DNA of 8,038 nucleotides from Actinomycetes bacterium (GCA_023412515.1 JAEYNO010000280.1:1-8038); one strand, 5' to 3'; positions 1-6,801 are shown, counted from the stretch's first letter. Notes: generated by a model from the sequence alone, not told the origin. Program-made: numbers and translations.

Positions 1-17
1 GCCCATCTGGGGCACCC

Positions 18-56
18 GCGGCGGGGGGGGGGCGGGGGGGGGGGCCCCCCCGCCGC
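18..56 (-). terminator. G/C homopolymer hairpin downstream of ilvE
   Basis: Positions 18-29 (GCGGC followed by seven G) are the reverse complement of 45-56 (seven C followed by GCCGC). This gives a 12-bp all-G/C stem around a 15-nt loop that is itself almost all G. It lies 14 nt past the ilvE stop, where a transcript end would be expected. There is no U tract, so it is not a classical intrinsic terminator. Such U-less GC hairpins are often proposed as actinobacterial terminators, but that role is inferred here. The G10-C-G11-C7 run is error-prone to sequence and its true length is uncertain. The remaining bases 1-17 show nothing recognisable. Confidence 0.45.
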
Positions 57-69
57 ACGGCGCCGCCGG

Positions 70-1176
70 TCAGACGAGCCGGTGCATCCAGCCGTGCCGG
101 TCGGCCGCGCGGCCGTACTGCACGTCGGTGAGCTCGGCGCGGATCCGCATCGTCACCGGACCGGCCTCGCCGTCGCCGACCACGAGGTCGAAGTCGTCGC
201 TCGCGAGCCGTCCGATCGGCGTCATCACGGCGGCGGTGCCGCACGCGAACACCTCGGTGACGCTGCCGTCGGCGAGGTCCCGGCGCAGCTCGTCGAGCAG
301 CACGGGTCGCTCGGACACCTCGTGGCCCGCGTCGGTCAGCAGCTGCAGGATCGACGAGCGCGTGACGCCCTCGAGGATCGTGCCCGACACCGGCGGCGTC
401 ATGACCGACCCGTCGGCCCGCACGACGACGACGTTCATGCCGCCGAGCTCCTCGAGCTGCGTGCCGGTGCGGTCGTCGAGGAAGCAGACCTGCTCGAAGC
501 CCTTGGCGTACGCCTCCTGCTGCGGCAGCAGGCTCGCGGCGTAGTTGCCCCCGCACTTGGCGGCCCCCGTGCCGCCCGCGCCCGCTCGGTGGTACTGCTG
601 CGAGACCCAGATCGACACCGGCTTGACGCCGCCCGCGAAGTACGGGCCGACCGGCGACGCGATCACCAGGAACTCGGCCTCGAGCGACGGCCGCACGCCG
701 AGGAACCGCTCGGAGGCGTACATGAACGGGCGCAGGTACAGGCTCGTCTCCTCGCCCGACGGCACCCACTCGCGGTCGACCTCGACGAGCGCGCGGATGG
801 CGCCGAGGAAGTCCGCCTCGGACAGCTCGGGCAGCGCGAGCCGCTGCGCCGAGCGCGCGAACCGTGCCGCGTTGGCCTCCGGGCGGAACGACCACACGCT
901 GCCGTCGGGGTGCCGGTACGCCTTGAGGCCCTCGAAGATCTCCTGCGCGTAGTGCAGGACGGCGGTCGCGGGGTCGAGCTGCAGCGGGCCGTACGGCTCG
1001 ACGCGGCGGTCGGTCCAGCCGTCCGCGTGGGTCCACGAGACGCGGGCCATGTGGTCGGTGAACACCGTGCCGAAGCGCGGCGACGCGAGCGCCGCCGCGC
1101 GCTCGGCGTCCGGGACGGGGTGGTCGGTGCGGTGCAGCGCGAACGCGGCGGACGAGGGGGTCGTGAGGGTGCTCAT
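70..1176 (-). CDS. ilvE: Branched-chain amino acid aminotransferase
   Basis: A PLP-dependent (fold type IV) cytosolic aminotransferase that catalyses the last step of valine, leucine and isoleucine synthesis, moving the amino group from glutamate to the 2-oxo acids. The 368-residue product matches the usual length of the actinobacterial/mitochondrial-type BCAT family. The Schiff-base lysine is recognisable as K207 in GTGAAKCGGNYAASL. The family motif LEELGGMN is at residues 241-248, and FEGLKAYR (81-88) is the conserved N-terminal domain motif. I chose ATG at 1176 because GAAAGG lies 7 nt upstream of it. An in-frame GTG at 1191 would add five residues, but it overlaps that Shine-Dalgarno. It is last in the BCAA cluster, 133 nt after leuB, so it may be cotranscribed or have its own weak promoter. 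Function is assigned with high confidence from motifs; substrate range is inferred from family and context. Confidence 0.96.
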   Translation of the reverse strand: MSTLTTPSSAAFALHRTDHPVPDAERAAALASPRFGTVFTDHMARVSWTHADGWTDRRVEPYGPLQLDPATAVLHYAQEIFEGLKAYRHPDGSVWSFRPEANAARFARSAQRLALPELSEADFLGAIRALVEVDREWVPSGEETSLYLRPFMYASERFLGVRPSLEAEFLVIASPVGPYFAGGVKPVSIWVSQQYHRAGAGGTGAAKCGGNYAASLLPQQEAYAKGFEQVCFLDDRTGTQLEELGGMNVVVVRADGSVMTPPVSGTILEGVTRSSILQLLTDAGHEVSERPVLLDELRRDLADGSVTEVFACGTAAVMTPIGRLASDDFDLVVGDGEAGPVTMRIRAELTDVQYGRAADRHGWMHRLV

Positions 1177-1183
1177 CGGGGGG

Positions 1184-1189
1184 CCTTTC
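1184..1189 (-). promoter_or_regulatory. Ribosome-binding site deciding the ilvE start
   Basis: Read on the minus strand, GAAAGG sits 7 nt before the ATG at 1176. The alternative GTG at 1191 overlaps this site and has no clear Shine-Dalgarno of its own, so the shorter protein is preferred. Confidence 0.65.
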
Positions 1190-1205
1190 ACCAGGGTCGA
1201 CGTCG

Positions 1206-1211
1206 ACGGTA
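1206..1211 (-). promoter_or_regulatory. Candidate -10 box for ilvE
   Basis: TACCGT on the minus strand fits the TAnnnT actinobacterial -10 pattern and would place a start near 1199, giving a 5' UTR of about 23 nt that holds the ilvE ribosome-binding site. No convincing -35 is seen 16-18 nt upstream. It overlaps the 12-bp palindrome GTCGACGTCGAC (1196-1207). This is weak evidence; ilvE may simply be read through from leuB. Confidence 0.25.
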
Positions 1212-1239
1212 CCGGTGCGGACGGCCGGGTGGACAGGGT

Positions 1240-1308
1240 GCAGGCACGCGCCTGCGGACCGACGGACGCTCGTCGTGCGCGGCGTCGTCGGCGAGCCCCG
1301 GGCGGGGC
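1240..1308 (-). other. Two GC hairpins between leuB and ilvE
   Basis: Just after the leuB stop, 1295-1308 folds as GCCCC-loop-GGGGC (5 bp, 4-nt loop). Further on, 1240-1255 is a perfect 6-bp stem GCAGGC/GCCTGC with a 4-nt loop. Neither has a U tract. They could be partial terminators, or 3'-end stabilisers that set the leuB to ilvE ratio; this is inference only. Confidence 0.35.
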
Positions 1309-1309
1309 G

Positions 1310-2368
1310 TCAGCCGGCGACGCGGGCGGCGAGGTCCTTGCCCACCTCGGCCGTCGACCGTACTCGGCCGGCGCGCTCGGCGATGTCGGCGGCCACCGCG
1401 GCCTCGACCGCGCGGGCGGCGGCCGGCAGACCGACGTGGTCGAGCAGCAGCGCGACCGACAGCACGGTCGCGGTCGGGTCGGCCTTGCCCTGCCCCGCGA
1501 TGTCGGGGGCCGAGCCGTGCACGGGCTCGAACATGCTCGGCGCCGTGCGGTCGGGGTTGATGTTGGCCGACGCCGCGAGGCCGATGCCTCCCGTGATGGC
1601 GGCGGCCAGGTCGGTGAGGATGTCGCCGAACAGGTTGTCGGTCACGATGACGTCGAACCGCGCGGGGTCGGTCACGAGGAAGATCGTCGCCGCGTCGACG
1701 TGCAGGTAGTCCACCGTGACGTCGGGGAACTCGGCGTTGACGGCCTCGACCGTGCGGCGCCACAGGTGGCCCGCGTGCACCAGCACGTTGTGCTTGTGCA
1801 CGAGCGTGAGCTTCTTGCGCGGGCGAGCCGCGGCGCGCGCGAACGCGTCGCGCACGACGCGCTCGACGCCGAACGCGGTGTTGACGCTCACCTCGTTGGC
1901 GACCTCGGCGGGCGTGCCGACGCGGATCGCGCCGCCGTTGCCGACGTAGGGACCCTCGGTGCCCTCGCGCACGACGACGAAGTCGACGTCGCCGGGGGCG
2001 GCGAGCGGGCTCGCGACGCCCGGGAAGAGCGTGCTGGGACGCAGGTTGACGTAGTGGTCGAGCGCGAAGCGCAGCTTGAGCAGCAGCCCGCGCTCGAGGA
2101 CGCCCGACGGCACGCTCGGGTCGCCGATCGCACCCAGGAGGATCGCGTCGTGCGTGCGGATCGCGGCGAGGTCCTCGTCCGTGAGGGTCTCGCCCGTCGC
2201 GTGCCAGCGCCGCGCGCCGAGGTCGAAGTCGGTCGTGCGGACCGTGGCGCCGGTGCCGTGCAGGGCCTGCTCGAGGACGAGGAGCCCCTGCTCGACGACC
2301 TCCGTCCCGATGCCGTCGCCGGCCACGACGGCCAGGTTCAGGGACGTGGGAGGGGTCGTGTCAGCCAT
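1310..2368 (-). CDS. leuB: 3-isopropylmalate dehydrogenase
   Basis: Oxidatively decarboxylates (2R,3S)-3-isopropylmalate to 2-oxoisocaproate with NAD+ and a divalent metal, the third step of leucine synthesis, in the cytosol. The 352-residue product is slightly longer than typical actinobacterial LeuB. Visible family features are GDGIG near residues 18-22, the substrate-binding segment RFALDHYVNLRP (100-111), REGTEGPYVG with the catalytic-type Tyr141, and Lys192 in HKHN. The isocitrate/isopropylmalate dehydrogenase signature follows, with metal-binding aspartates D225, D249 and D253 (NLFGDILTD, then GGIG), and the nucleotide-binding HGSAPDIAGQGKADP (284-298). The ATG start is 6 nt downstream of a TAGGGT -10-like box, so the gene may be translated from a leaderless mRNA. 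AGGGTGG in the same place could instead serve as a Shine-Dalgarno. It lies 61 nt after the ASCH gene and 133 nt before ilvE. Confidence 0.96.
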   Translation of the reverse strand: MADTTPPTSLNLAVVAGDGIGTEVVEQGLLVLEQALHGTGATVRTTDFDLGARRWHATGETLTDEDLAAIRTHDAILLGAIGDPSVPSGVLERGLLLKLRFALDHYVNLRPSTLFPGVASPLAAPGDVDFVVVREGTEGPYVGNGGAIRVGTPAEVANEVSVNTAFGVERVVRDAFARAAARPRKKLTLVHKHNVLVHAGHLWRRTVEAVNAEFPDVTVDYLHVDAATIFLVTDPARFDVIVTDNLFGDILTDLAAAITGGIGLAASANINPDRTAPSMFEPVHGSAPDIAGQGKADPTATVLSVALLLDHVGLPAAARAVEAAVAADIAERAGRVRSTAEVGKDLAARVAG

Positions 2369-2374
2369 GCCGCC

Positions 2375-2380
2375 ACCCTA
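2375..2380 (-). promoter_or_regulatory. Candidate -10 box, leaderless leuB promoter
   Basis: TAGGGT on the minus strand is separated by GGCGGC (6 nt) from the A of the leuB ATG, the spacing expected when transcription starts at the start codon itself. The same hexamer precedes the ilvB leader ORF. No good -35 match is seen at 17-18 nt upstream (CGTCCG/ACGTCC). The overlap with the Shine-Dalgarno-like AGGGTGG makes the reading ambiguous. Confidence 0.4.
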
Positions 2381-2429
2381 GCCAGCGGTCCACGCCTCGG
2401 ACGTCGCGTCTCATCAGACGGACGGCGGC

Positions 2430-2975
2430 TCAGTCGACCGCCGGCGCCGCACCCGTCGTCGGGTACACGAGCTCGAACCGCTCCGTGACCACGTCCATCG
2501 TCCGCGAGAACGCCGCGTCGCCCAGCACGCGCCGCCACACGGCCTCGTGGTCGCGCCGCCACGCCTCGAGCGACCGGTCGCCCTCGCCCTCGGCCGCCGC
2601 GTGCTCGTCACCCACCGCGTCGAACGGCACGACGTCGACCGCCGTCGTGCGCAGCAGCGCCCGCGGGTCGCCGTGCGAGTCCAGCACGATCGACACGTCC
2701 CCGACCCGCGGCAGCGGCGCGTCGGCAGCCGTGAGCTCCGCGAGCGCCGTCGACGTCGCCGTCTTGCGGCCCTCGAGCACCAGCCCGAGCAGCGCGTCGG
2801 CCGCGACCGGGTCGTCGCCGAACGACCACGCCGGCGGGGCGACGGCACCGTCGACCGTCTCCCCCATCACCGGGTCGAGCTTGCCCCACCCCAGGTGCCC
2901 GCGCGCCGCGTCCCAGAAGTCCGCGATCCGCGTGTCCTGCGTGCCGTCCGGGGCCTGCGGCAGCTGCTCGGTCAT
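2430..2975 (-). CDS. ASCH-domain protein
   Basis: A 181-residue cytosolic protein with the ASCH (ASC-1 homology, PUA-like beta-barrel) fold. The central motif is GRKTATSTAL (residues 69-78), in which Lys71 and Thr74 occupy the KxxT positions that, from memory of E. coli YqfB, are catalytic in that ASCH amidohydrolase. EGEGDRSLEAWRRDH (129-143) is a typical C-terminal ASCH signature. The family includes RNA-binding proteins, an N4-acetylcytidine amidohydrolase and a reported ribonuclease, so the reaction here is unknown. I start at ATG 2975 because GGGAAGGG lies 6 nt upstream; the in-frame GTG at 2999 has no such site. It sits between ilvC and leuB, an unusual neighbour for BCAA genes. No TA dinucleotide, and hence no TAnnnT box, occurs in the 235 nt upstream. 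Family is fairly sure; function is not. Confidence 0.85.
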   Translation of the reverse strand: MTEQLPQAPDGTQDTRIADFWDAARGHLGWGKLDPVMGETVDGAVAPPAWSFGDDPVAADALLGLVLEGRKTATSTALAELTAADAPLPRVGDVSIVLDSHGDPRALLRTTAVDVVPFDAVGDEHAAAEGEGDRSLEAWRRDHEAVWRRVLGDAAFSRTMDVVTERFELVYPTTGAAPAVD

Positions 2976-2981
2976 CGTGCA

Positions 2982-2989
2982 CCCTTCCC
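2982..2989 (-). promoter_or_regulatory. Ribosome-binding site deciding the ASCH gene start
   Basis: GGGAAGGG on the minus strand lies 6 nt before ATG 2975. This favours the 181-residue product over the version beginning at GTG 2999. Confidence 0.7.
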
Positions 2990-3046
2990 TCGAGGTCACG
3001 GGCGACGCGCCCGCGCAGCGATCCTTCCGCGCCGCACGGCGACCTG

Positions 3047-3098
3047 CACCCCCACCAGGCCGCGGGGGGGGGGGGCCCCCCCCGGGGCGGTGGGGGTG
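3047..3098 (-). terminator. Large G/C hairpin downstream of ilvC
   Basis: CACCCCCACC (3047-3056) and GGTGGGGGTG (3089-3098) form a perfect 10-bp inverted repeat. They enclose a homopolymeric core of twelve G (3064-3075), eight C (3076-3083) and four G (3084-3087) that can itself pair. It lies about 113 nt past the ilvC stop and 72 nt before the ASCH start. No U tract follows on the minus strand. A role as a U-less terminator or an mRNA 3'-end stabiliser between ilvBNC and the downstream genes is inferred. Homopolymer lengths may be miscalled. Confidence 0.4.
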
Positions 3099-3104
3099 GT
3101 GGGG

Positions 3105-3125
3105 TCAGCGCGCCGCCGAGCCCTC
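3105..3125 (-). repeat. Near-copy of the ilvC 3' end
   Basis: This 21-nt segment matches the last seven codons of ilvC (3211-3231) at 19 of 21 positions and, read on the minus strand, also spells EGSAAR-stop. The two copies are 106 nt apart and therefore in different frames. Flanking sequence is not obviously similar. It may be a decayed partial duplication or chance. Confidence 0.5.
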
Positions 3126-3210
3126 TCCACCCGTGGCGAGGGCAGCGCTCTGCGCCGCCTCCGGCGGGTGCCGCGCGGCGAAGAACGTGCCGCGCGACCC
3201 CCACCTGCGG

Positions 3211-4239
3211 TCAGCGGGCCGCCGAACCCTCCGTGTAGTCGCTGTCCGAGGGCTTGACCCACGCGAACAGCTTGCGCAGCTCGCGGCCGACCGGCTCGAT
3301 CGGGTGGTTCTGGCCCTTCTCGCGCAGCGCCTGGAACTCGGGCGCGCCCGCGTCCTGGTCCGTGATGAAGCGCTCCGCGAACGCGCCGTTCCGGATGTCC
3401 GCGAGCACGGCCTGCATGTTCGCCTTGACCTCGGGCGTGATGACGCGCGGGCCCGACACGTAGTCGCCGTACTCGGCCGTGTCCGACACCGACCAGCGCT
3501 GCTTGGTGATGCCGCCCTCGAAGATGAGGTCGACGATGAGCTTGAGCTCGTGCAGCACCTCGAAGTACGCGACCTCGGGCTGGTAGCCCGCCTCGGTCAG
3601 GGTCTCGAAGCCGTACTGGATCAGCTGCGACACGCCACCGCACAGGACGGCCTGCTCGCCGAACAGGTCGGTCTCGGTCTCCTCGGTGAACGTCGTCTTG
3701 ATGCCCGCCGCGCGCAGGCCGCCGATCGCCTTGGCGTACGACAGCGCGAGCGCCCAGGCCGAGCCCGACGCGTCCTGCTCGACCGCGACGATGACCGGCA
3801 CGCCGCGCCCGTCGACGTACTCGCGACGCACGAGGTGGCCCGGGCCCTTGGGCGCGACCATGAGCACGTCGTGGTCCGCGGCCGGCTTGATGTAGCCGTA
3901 GCGGATGTTGAAGCCGTGACCGAAGACGAGCGCGGCGCCGTCCTTGAGGTTCGGCTCGATCTCCTCGCGGTAGACGATGCGCTGCACCTGGTCGGGCGCG
4001 AGGATCACGACGACGTCGGCACCGGCGACCGCGTCGGCGACGGAGGCGACCTTGAGGCCCTCGTTCTCGGCCTTGGCCCGGGACGCCGAGCCCTCGCGCA
4101 GGCCGACGGTCACGTCGACGCCGGAGTCGCGCAGGTTGAGCGAGTGCGCGTGCCCCTGGCTGCCGTAGCCGATGACGGCGACCTTCTTGGACTGGATGAC
4201 CGACAGGTCGGCGTCGTCGTCGTAGAACAGCTCAGCCAC
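3211..4239 (-). CDS. ilvC: Ketol-acid reductoisomerase (class I)
   Basis: Converts 2-acetolactate and 2-aceto-2-hydroxybutyrate to the 2,3-dihydroxy acids by Mg2+-dependent alkyl migration and NADPH reduction, the second common step of valine and isoleucine synthesis. The 342 residues fit the short class I enzymes. The Rossmann motif GYGSQGHAHSLNL is at 24-36, followed by a REGSASR loop (48-54) of the NADPH-preferring kind. His108, Lys131 (APKGPGH), Asp191 and Glu195 (TDLFGEQ), and Glu227 and Glu231 (EVLHE) form the metal and substrate site, and Ser252 is in place. The GTG start has GAGGAG 7 nt upstream. It follows ilvN by 50 nt and is presumably cotranscribed with ilvBN. After the stop comes a 235-nt non-coding stretch with a G/C hairpin and a near-copy of the gene's own last seven codons. 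Confidence 0.97.
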   Translation of the reverse strand: MAELFYDDDADLSVIQSKKVAVIGYGSQGHAHSLNLRDSGVDVTVGLREGSASRAKAENEGLKVASVADAVAGADVVVILAPDQVQRIVYREEIEPNLKDGAALVFGHGFNIRYGYIKPAADHDVLMVAPKGPGHLVRREYVDGRGVPVIVAVEQDASGSAWALALSYAKAIGGLRAAGIKTTFTEETETDLFGEQAVLCGGVSQLIQYGFETLTEAGYQPEVAYFEVLHELKLIVDLIFEGGITKQRWSVSDTAEYGDYVSGPRVITPEVKANMQAVLADIRNGAFAERFITDQDAGAPEFQALREKGQNHPIEPVGRELRKLFAWVKPSDSDYTEGSAAR

Positions 4240-4289
4240 GGTGGATCTCCTCGGTGGTGTGTCTTGGCAGGGTGGGGTCTGGACGAAGG

Positions 4290-4814
4290 TCAGGCGGACC
4301 GGCTCACGCGCTCGAGCGCGCGGTCGGTGATGGACCGCGAGCCGCGGCCGATGGCGACCGTGCCGGACTGCACGATCTCACGGATGCCGAACGGCTCCAG
4401 GGCCGCCAGCAGGGCGTCGAGCTTGCCCGGGCCGCCGGTCGCCTCGATGACGACCGTGTCGGGCACGACGTCGACGACGTGCGCCCGGAACAGCTGCACG
4501 ACCTCGAGCACGTGCGTGCGCTGCGACACGTCGGCCTTGACCTTGACGAGCAGCAGCTCGCGCTGGACCGACGCGGCGTCCTCGAGCTCGACGATCTTGA
4601 TGACGTTGACCAGCTTGTTGAGCTGCTTGGTCACCTGCTCCAGGGGCAGCGCGTCGACGTCGACGACGACCGTGATGCGGCTGATCTCGGCGTGCTCGGT
4701 CGGGCCGACGGCCAGCGAGTGGATGTTGAAGGACCGGCGCGCGAACAGCCCCGCGACGCGCGTGAGCACGCCGGGCTTGTTCTCGACGAGGACGGACAGG
4801 GTGTGGCGGGTCAT
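4290..4814 (-). CDS. ilvN: Acetohydroxyacid synthase small (regulatory) subunit
   Basis: A 174-residue regulatory partner of IlvB that raises catalytic activity and confers feedback inhibition by branched-chain amino acids. The N-terminal ACT domain (about residues 4-80) shows NKPGVLTRVAGLF (12-24) and SFNIHSLAVGPTE (28-40). Asn12, Gly15 and Asn30 align by eye with E. coli IlvH Asn11, Gly14 and Asn29, positions tied to valine binding, so a valine-sensitive enzyme is likely. The C-terminal half (about 85-174), with ATGGPGKLDALL, is the second ACT-like domain of the family. The start is ATG 4814. Its ribosome-binding site AGGAAGGA overlaps the ilvB stop codon (TGAGGAAGG) and the genes are 13 nt apart, which suggests translational coupling and matched subunit amounts. 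Confidence 0.96.
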   Translation of the reverse strand: MTRHTLSVLVENKPGVLTRVAGLFARRSFNIHSLAVGPTEHAEISRITVVVDVDALPLEQVTKQLNKLVNVIKIVELEDAASVQRELLLVKVKADVSQRTHVLEVVQLFRAHVVDVVPDTVVIEATGGPGKLDALLAALEPFGIREIVQSGTVAIGRGSRSITDRALERVSRSA

Positions 4815-4827
4815 CGCGGTTCCTTCC

Positions 4828-6690
4828 TCAGTCCTCGCGGTCCCACGCGGGGCTGATGCCCCGCGCGTACTGGATGGCGTCGTTGCTGACGCCGGCGGCG
4901 ACCATCGGCCACACCATCGAGTCGCGCGAGACCGTGAAGTCGACCACCACGGGGCGGTCGTCGATCTCCATCGCGCGCTTGATCGTCGCGTCGACGTCGG
5001 CCTTGGTCTCGCACCGCAGGCCCACCGCACCGTACGCGTCGGCGAGCTTGACGAAGTCCGGGACGCGCGCCGTGCCGTGGCCCGTGTGCAGGTCGGTGTT
5101 GGAGTAGCGCGACTCGTAGAACAGGGTCTGCCACTGGCGGACCATGCCGAGCGAGCTGTTGTTGACCACCGCGACCTTGATGGGGATCTCGTTGATCGTG
5201 CAGGTCGCGAGCTCCTGGTTGGTCATCTGGAAGCAGCCGTCGCCGTCGATCGCCCAGACGGTGCGCGACGGGTCACCGACCTTCGCGCCCATCGCGGCGG
5301 GCACCGCGAAGCCCATCGTGCCCAGGCCGCCCGAGTTGACCCAGGAGCCGGGCCGCTCGTACCGGATGAACTGCGCGGCCCACATCTGGTGCTGCCCGAC
5401 GCCCGACACGAAGATCGACTCGGGCCCCGAGATCTCGCCGATGCGGGTGATGACGTGCTGCGGCGCGAGCAGGCCGTCGGTGGGCTCGTCGTAGCCGAGC
5501 GGGAACGTCGCGCGCCAGTCGTCGAGCTGCTTCCACCACGCCTCGAGGTCCGGCCGGCCGTGCTGGGCGTGCTCGCGCTCGAGCTCGGGCAGCAGGTCGG
5601 CGATGACCTCGCGCAGGTCGCCCACGATCGGGACGTCGGCGCGCTTGTTCTTGCCGATCTCGGCGGGGTCGATGTCGGCGTGCACGACGGTCGCACCGGG
5701 TGCGAACGACGCCAGCAGACCCGTGACGCGGTCGTCGAACCGCGCGCCGAGCGCGACCACGAGGTCGGCCTTCTGCAGTGCGGCCACCGCGGCGACCGTG
5801 CCGTGCATGCCCGGCATGCCGAGGTGCTGCGGGTGCGAGTCGGGCAGCGCGCCGCGGGCCATGAGGGTCGTGACGACCGGGGCGCCCGACGCGTCGGTCA
5901 GCCGACGCAGCAGGTCGGACGCGCCCGCGCGGATCACGCCGCCGCCCACGTACAGCACCGGCCGGCGCGACGTCGCCAGCAGCCGCGCGGCCTCGCGGAT
6001 CTGCTTGGCGTGCGGCTTGGTCACCGGGTGGTAGCCGGGCAGGTTGACGTCCTGCGGCCACGAGAACGTGGTCTGCGCCTGCATGGCCGACTTGGCGATG
6101 TCGACCAGCACGGGGCCGGGGCGGCCCGACGACGCGACGTGGAACGCCTCGGCGATCGTGCGCGGGATGTCGTCGGGGTCGGTCACCAGGTAGTTGTGCT
6201 TGGTGATCGGGAGCGTGATGCCGACGATGTCGGCCTCCTGGAACGCGTCCGTCCCGATCATCGACGCACCGACCTGGCCGGTGATCGCGACCATCGGCAC
6301 CGAGTCCATGTTGGCGTCCGCGATCGCGGTGACGAGGTTGGTCGCGCCCGGGCCGGACGTCGCCATGGTGACGCCGACCTTGCCCGAGGAGTACGCGTAG
6401 CCGGCGGCCGCGTGCCCGCCCCCCTGCTCGTGGCGCACGAGCACGTGCCGCACGCGCGAGGAGTCCATGAGCGGGTCGTAGGTCGGCAGGATCGCACCGC
6501 CCGGGATCCCGAAGACGACCTCGACGCCCGCCTCCTCGAGCGAGCGGACGATCGACTGCGCGCCGGTGACCTTCTCGGGGCCGATGCGCTGCTCGCCGGC
6601 CGGCGCGTCGGTGCGCGGCGCCGCCTCGGCGGCCGGGCGCACGGGACGCACCGTGGCGCGCGGTGGTGCGGGATGGGGACCCTGAGCCAT
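4828..6690 (-). CDS. ilvB: Acetohydroxyacid synthase large (catalytic) subunit
   Basis: A thiamine diphosphate, Mg2+ and FAD-dependent enzyme that condenses two pyruvates to 2-acetolactate, or pyruvate and 2-oxobutyrate to acetohydroxybutyrate, the committed step of BCAA synthesis. It has 620 residues. A Pro/Ala-rich N-terminal tail (1-40), common in actinobacterial homologues, precedes the Pyr domain with the catalytic Glu88 (VRHEQGGGHAAAGYA), then TSGPGATNLVT (111-121) and GTDAFQEAD (146-154). The central FAD-binding domain includes GARFDDRVTG (315-324). The PP domain has the ThDP motif from GDG (483-485) to NN (510-511), followed by MVRQWQ with the herbicide-site Trp520. The start is ATG 6690 with AGGAG about 7 nt upstream. 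Expression is probably controlled by the attenuator just upstream. It forms a tight operon with ilvN. Confidence 0.97.
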   Translation of the reverse strand: MAQGPHPAPPRATVRPVRPAAEAAPRTDAPAGEQRIGPEKVTGAQSIVRSLEEAGVEVVFGIPGGAILPTYDPLMDSSRVRHVLVRHEQGGGHAAAGYAYSSGKVGVTMATSGPGATNLVTAIADANMDSVPMVAITGQVGASMIGTDAFQEADIVGITLPITKHNYLVTDPDDIPRTIAEAFHVASSGRPGPVLVDIAKSAMQAQTTFSWPQDVNLPGYHPVTKPHAKQIREAARLLATSRRPVLYVGGGVIRAGASDLLRRLTDASGAPVVTTLMARGALPDSHPQHLGMPGMHGTVAAVAALQKADLVVALGARFDDRVTGLLASFAPGATVVHADIDPAEIGKNKRADVPIVGDLREVIADLLPELEREHAQHGRPDLEAWWKQLDDWRATFPLGYDEPTDGLLAPQHVITRIGEISGPESIFVSGVGQHQMWAAQFIRYERPGSWVNSGGLGTMGFAVPAAMGAKVGDPSRTVWAIDGDGCFQMTNQELATCTINEIPIKVAVVNNSSLGMVRQWQTLFYESRYSNTDLHTGHGTARVPDFVKLADAYGAVGLRCETKADVDATIKRAMEIDDRPVVVDFTVSRDSMVWPMVAAGVSNDAIQYARGISPAWDRED

Positions 6691-6761
6691 CGTCGTCTCC
6701 TGCGGGTCGAGTGCGGGTGTGGTCGTCCGGTGCGGGGTGCGCCGGGCGGCTGCCGGGCACG

Positions 6762-6801
6762 AAAAAGCCCCTCGACCCGGGCACCGGGATGGACGAGGGG
6801 C
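6762..6801 (-). terminator. Intrinsic terminator (attenuator) in the ilvB leader
   Basis: On the minus-strand RNA, GCCCCUCG (6801-6794) pairs perfectly with CGAGGGGC (6774-6767). An inner 5-bp stem CCCGG/CCGGG has a 3-nt loop, and five U (6766-6762) follow at once. It is a strong canonical terminator, rare in such a GC-rich genome, placed between a promoter and ilvB. It would stop transcription before ilvB unless antagonised. Together with the Ile/Leu/Val leader ORF 33 nt upstream, it is best read as the terminator of a transcription attenuator. Confidence 0.88.

Noticed and set aside
1177..1191. Five-residue N-terminal extension of IlvE from GTG 1191
   Set aside because: The extension's codons overlap the GAAAGG ribosome-binding site that serves ATG 1176, and the GTG has no clear site of its own.
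2407..2420. 5-bp hairpin CGTCT-CATC-AGACG after the ASCH gene
   Set aside because: Short and without a U tract; it is not distinguishable from chance in this composition.
82..2488. Long plus-strand frames over ilvE and leuB
   Set aside because: They are antisense shadows of two genes with clear catalytic motifs, and their products are low-complexity and Arg-rich.
4815..5030. 72-residue upstream extension of IlvN
   Set aside because: It runs inside ilvB in another frame and has no ACT-domain character. ATG 4814 has a ribosome-binding site overlapping the ilvB stop and gives the normal family length.
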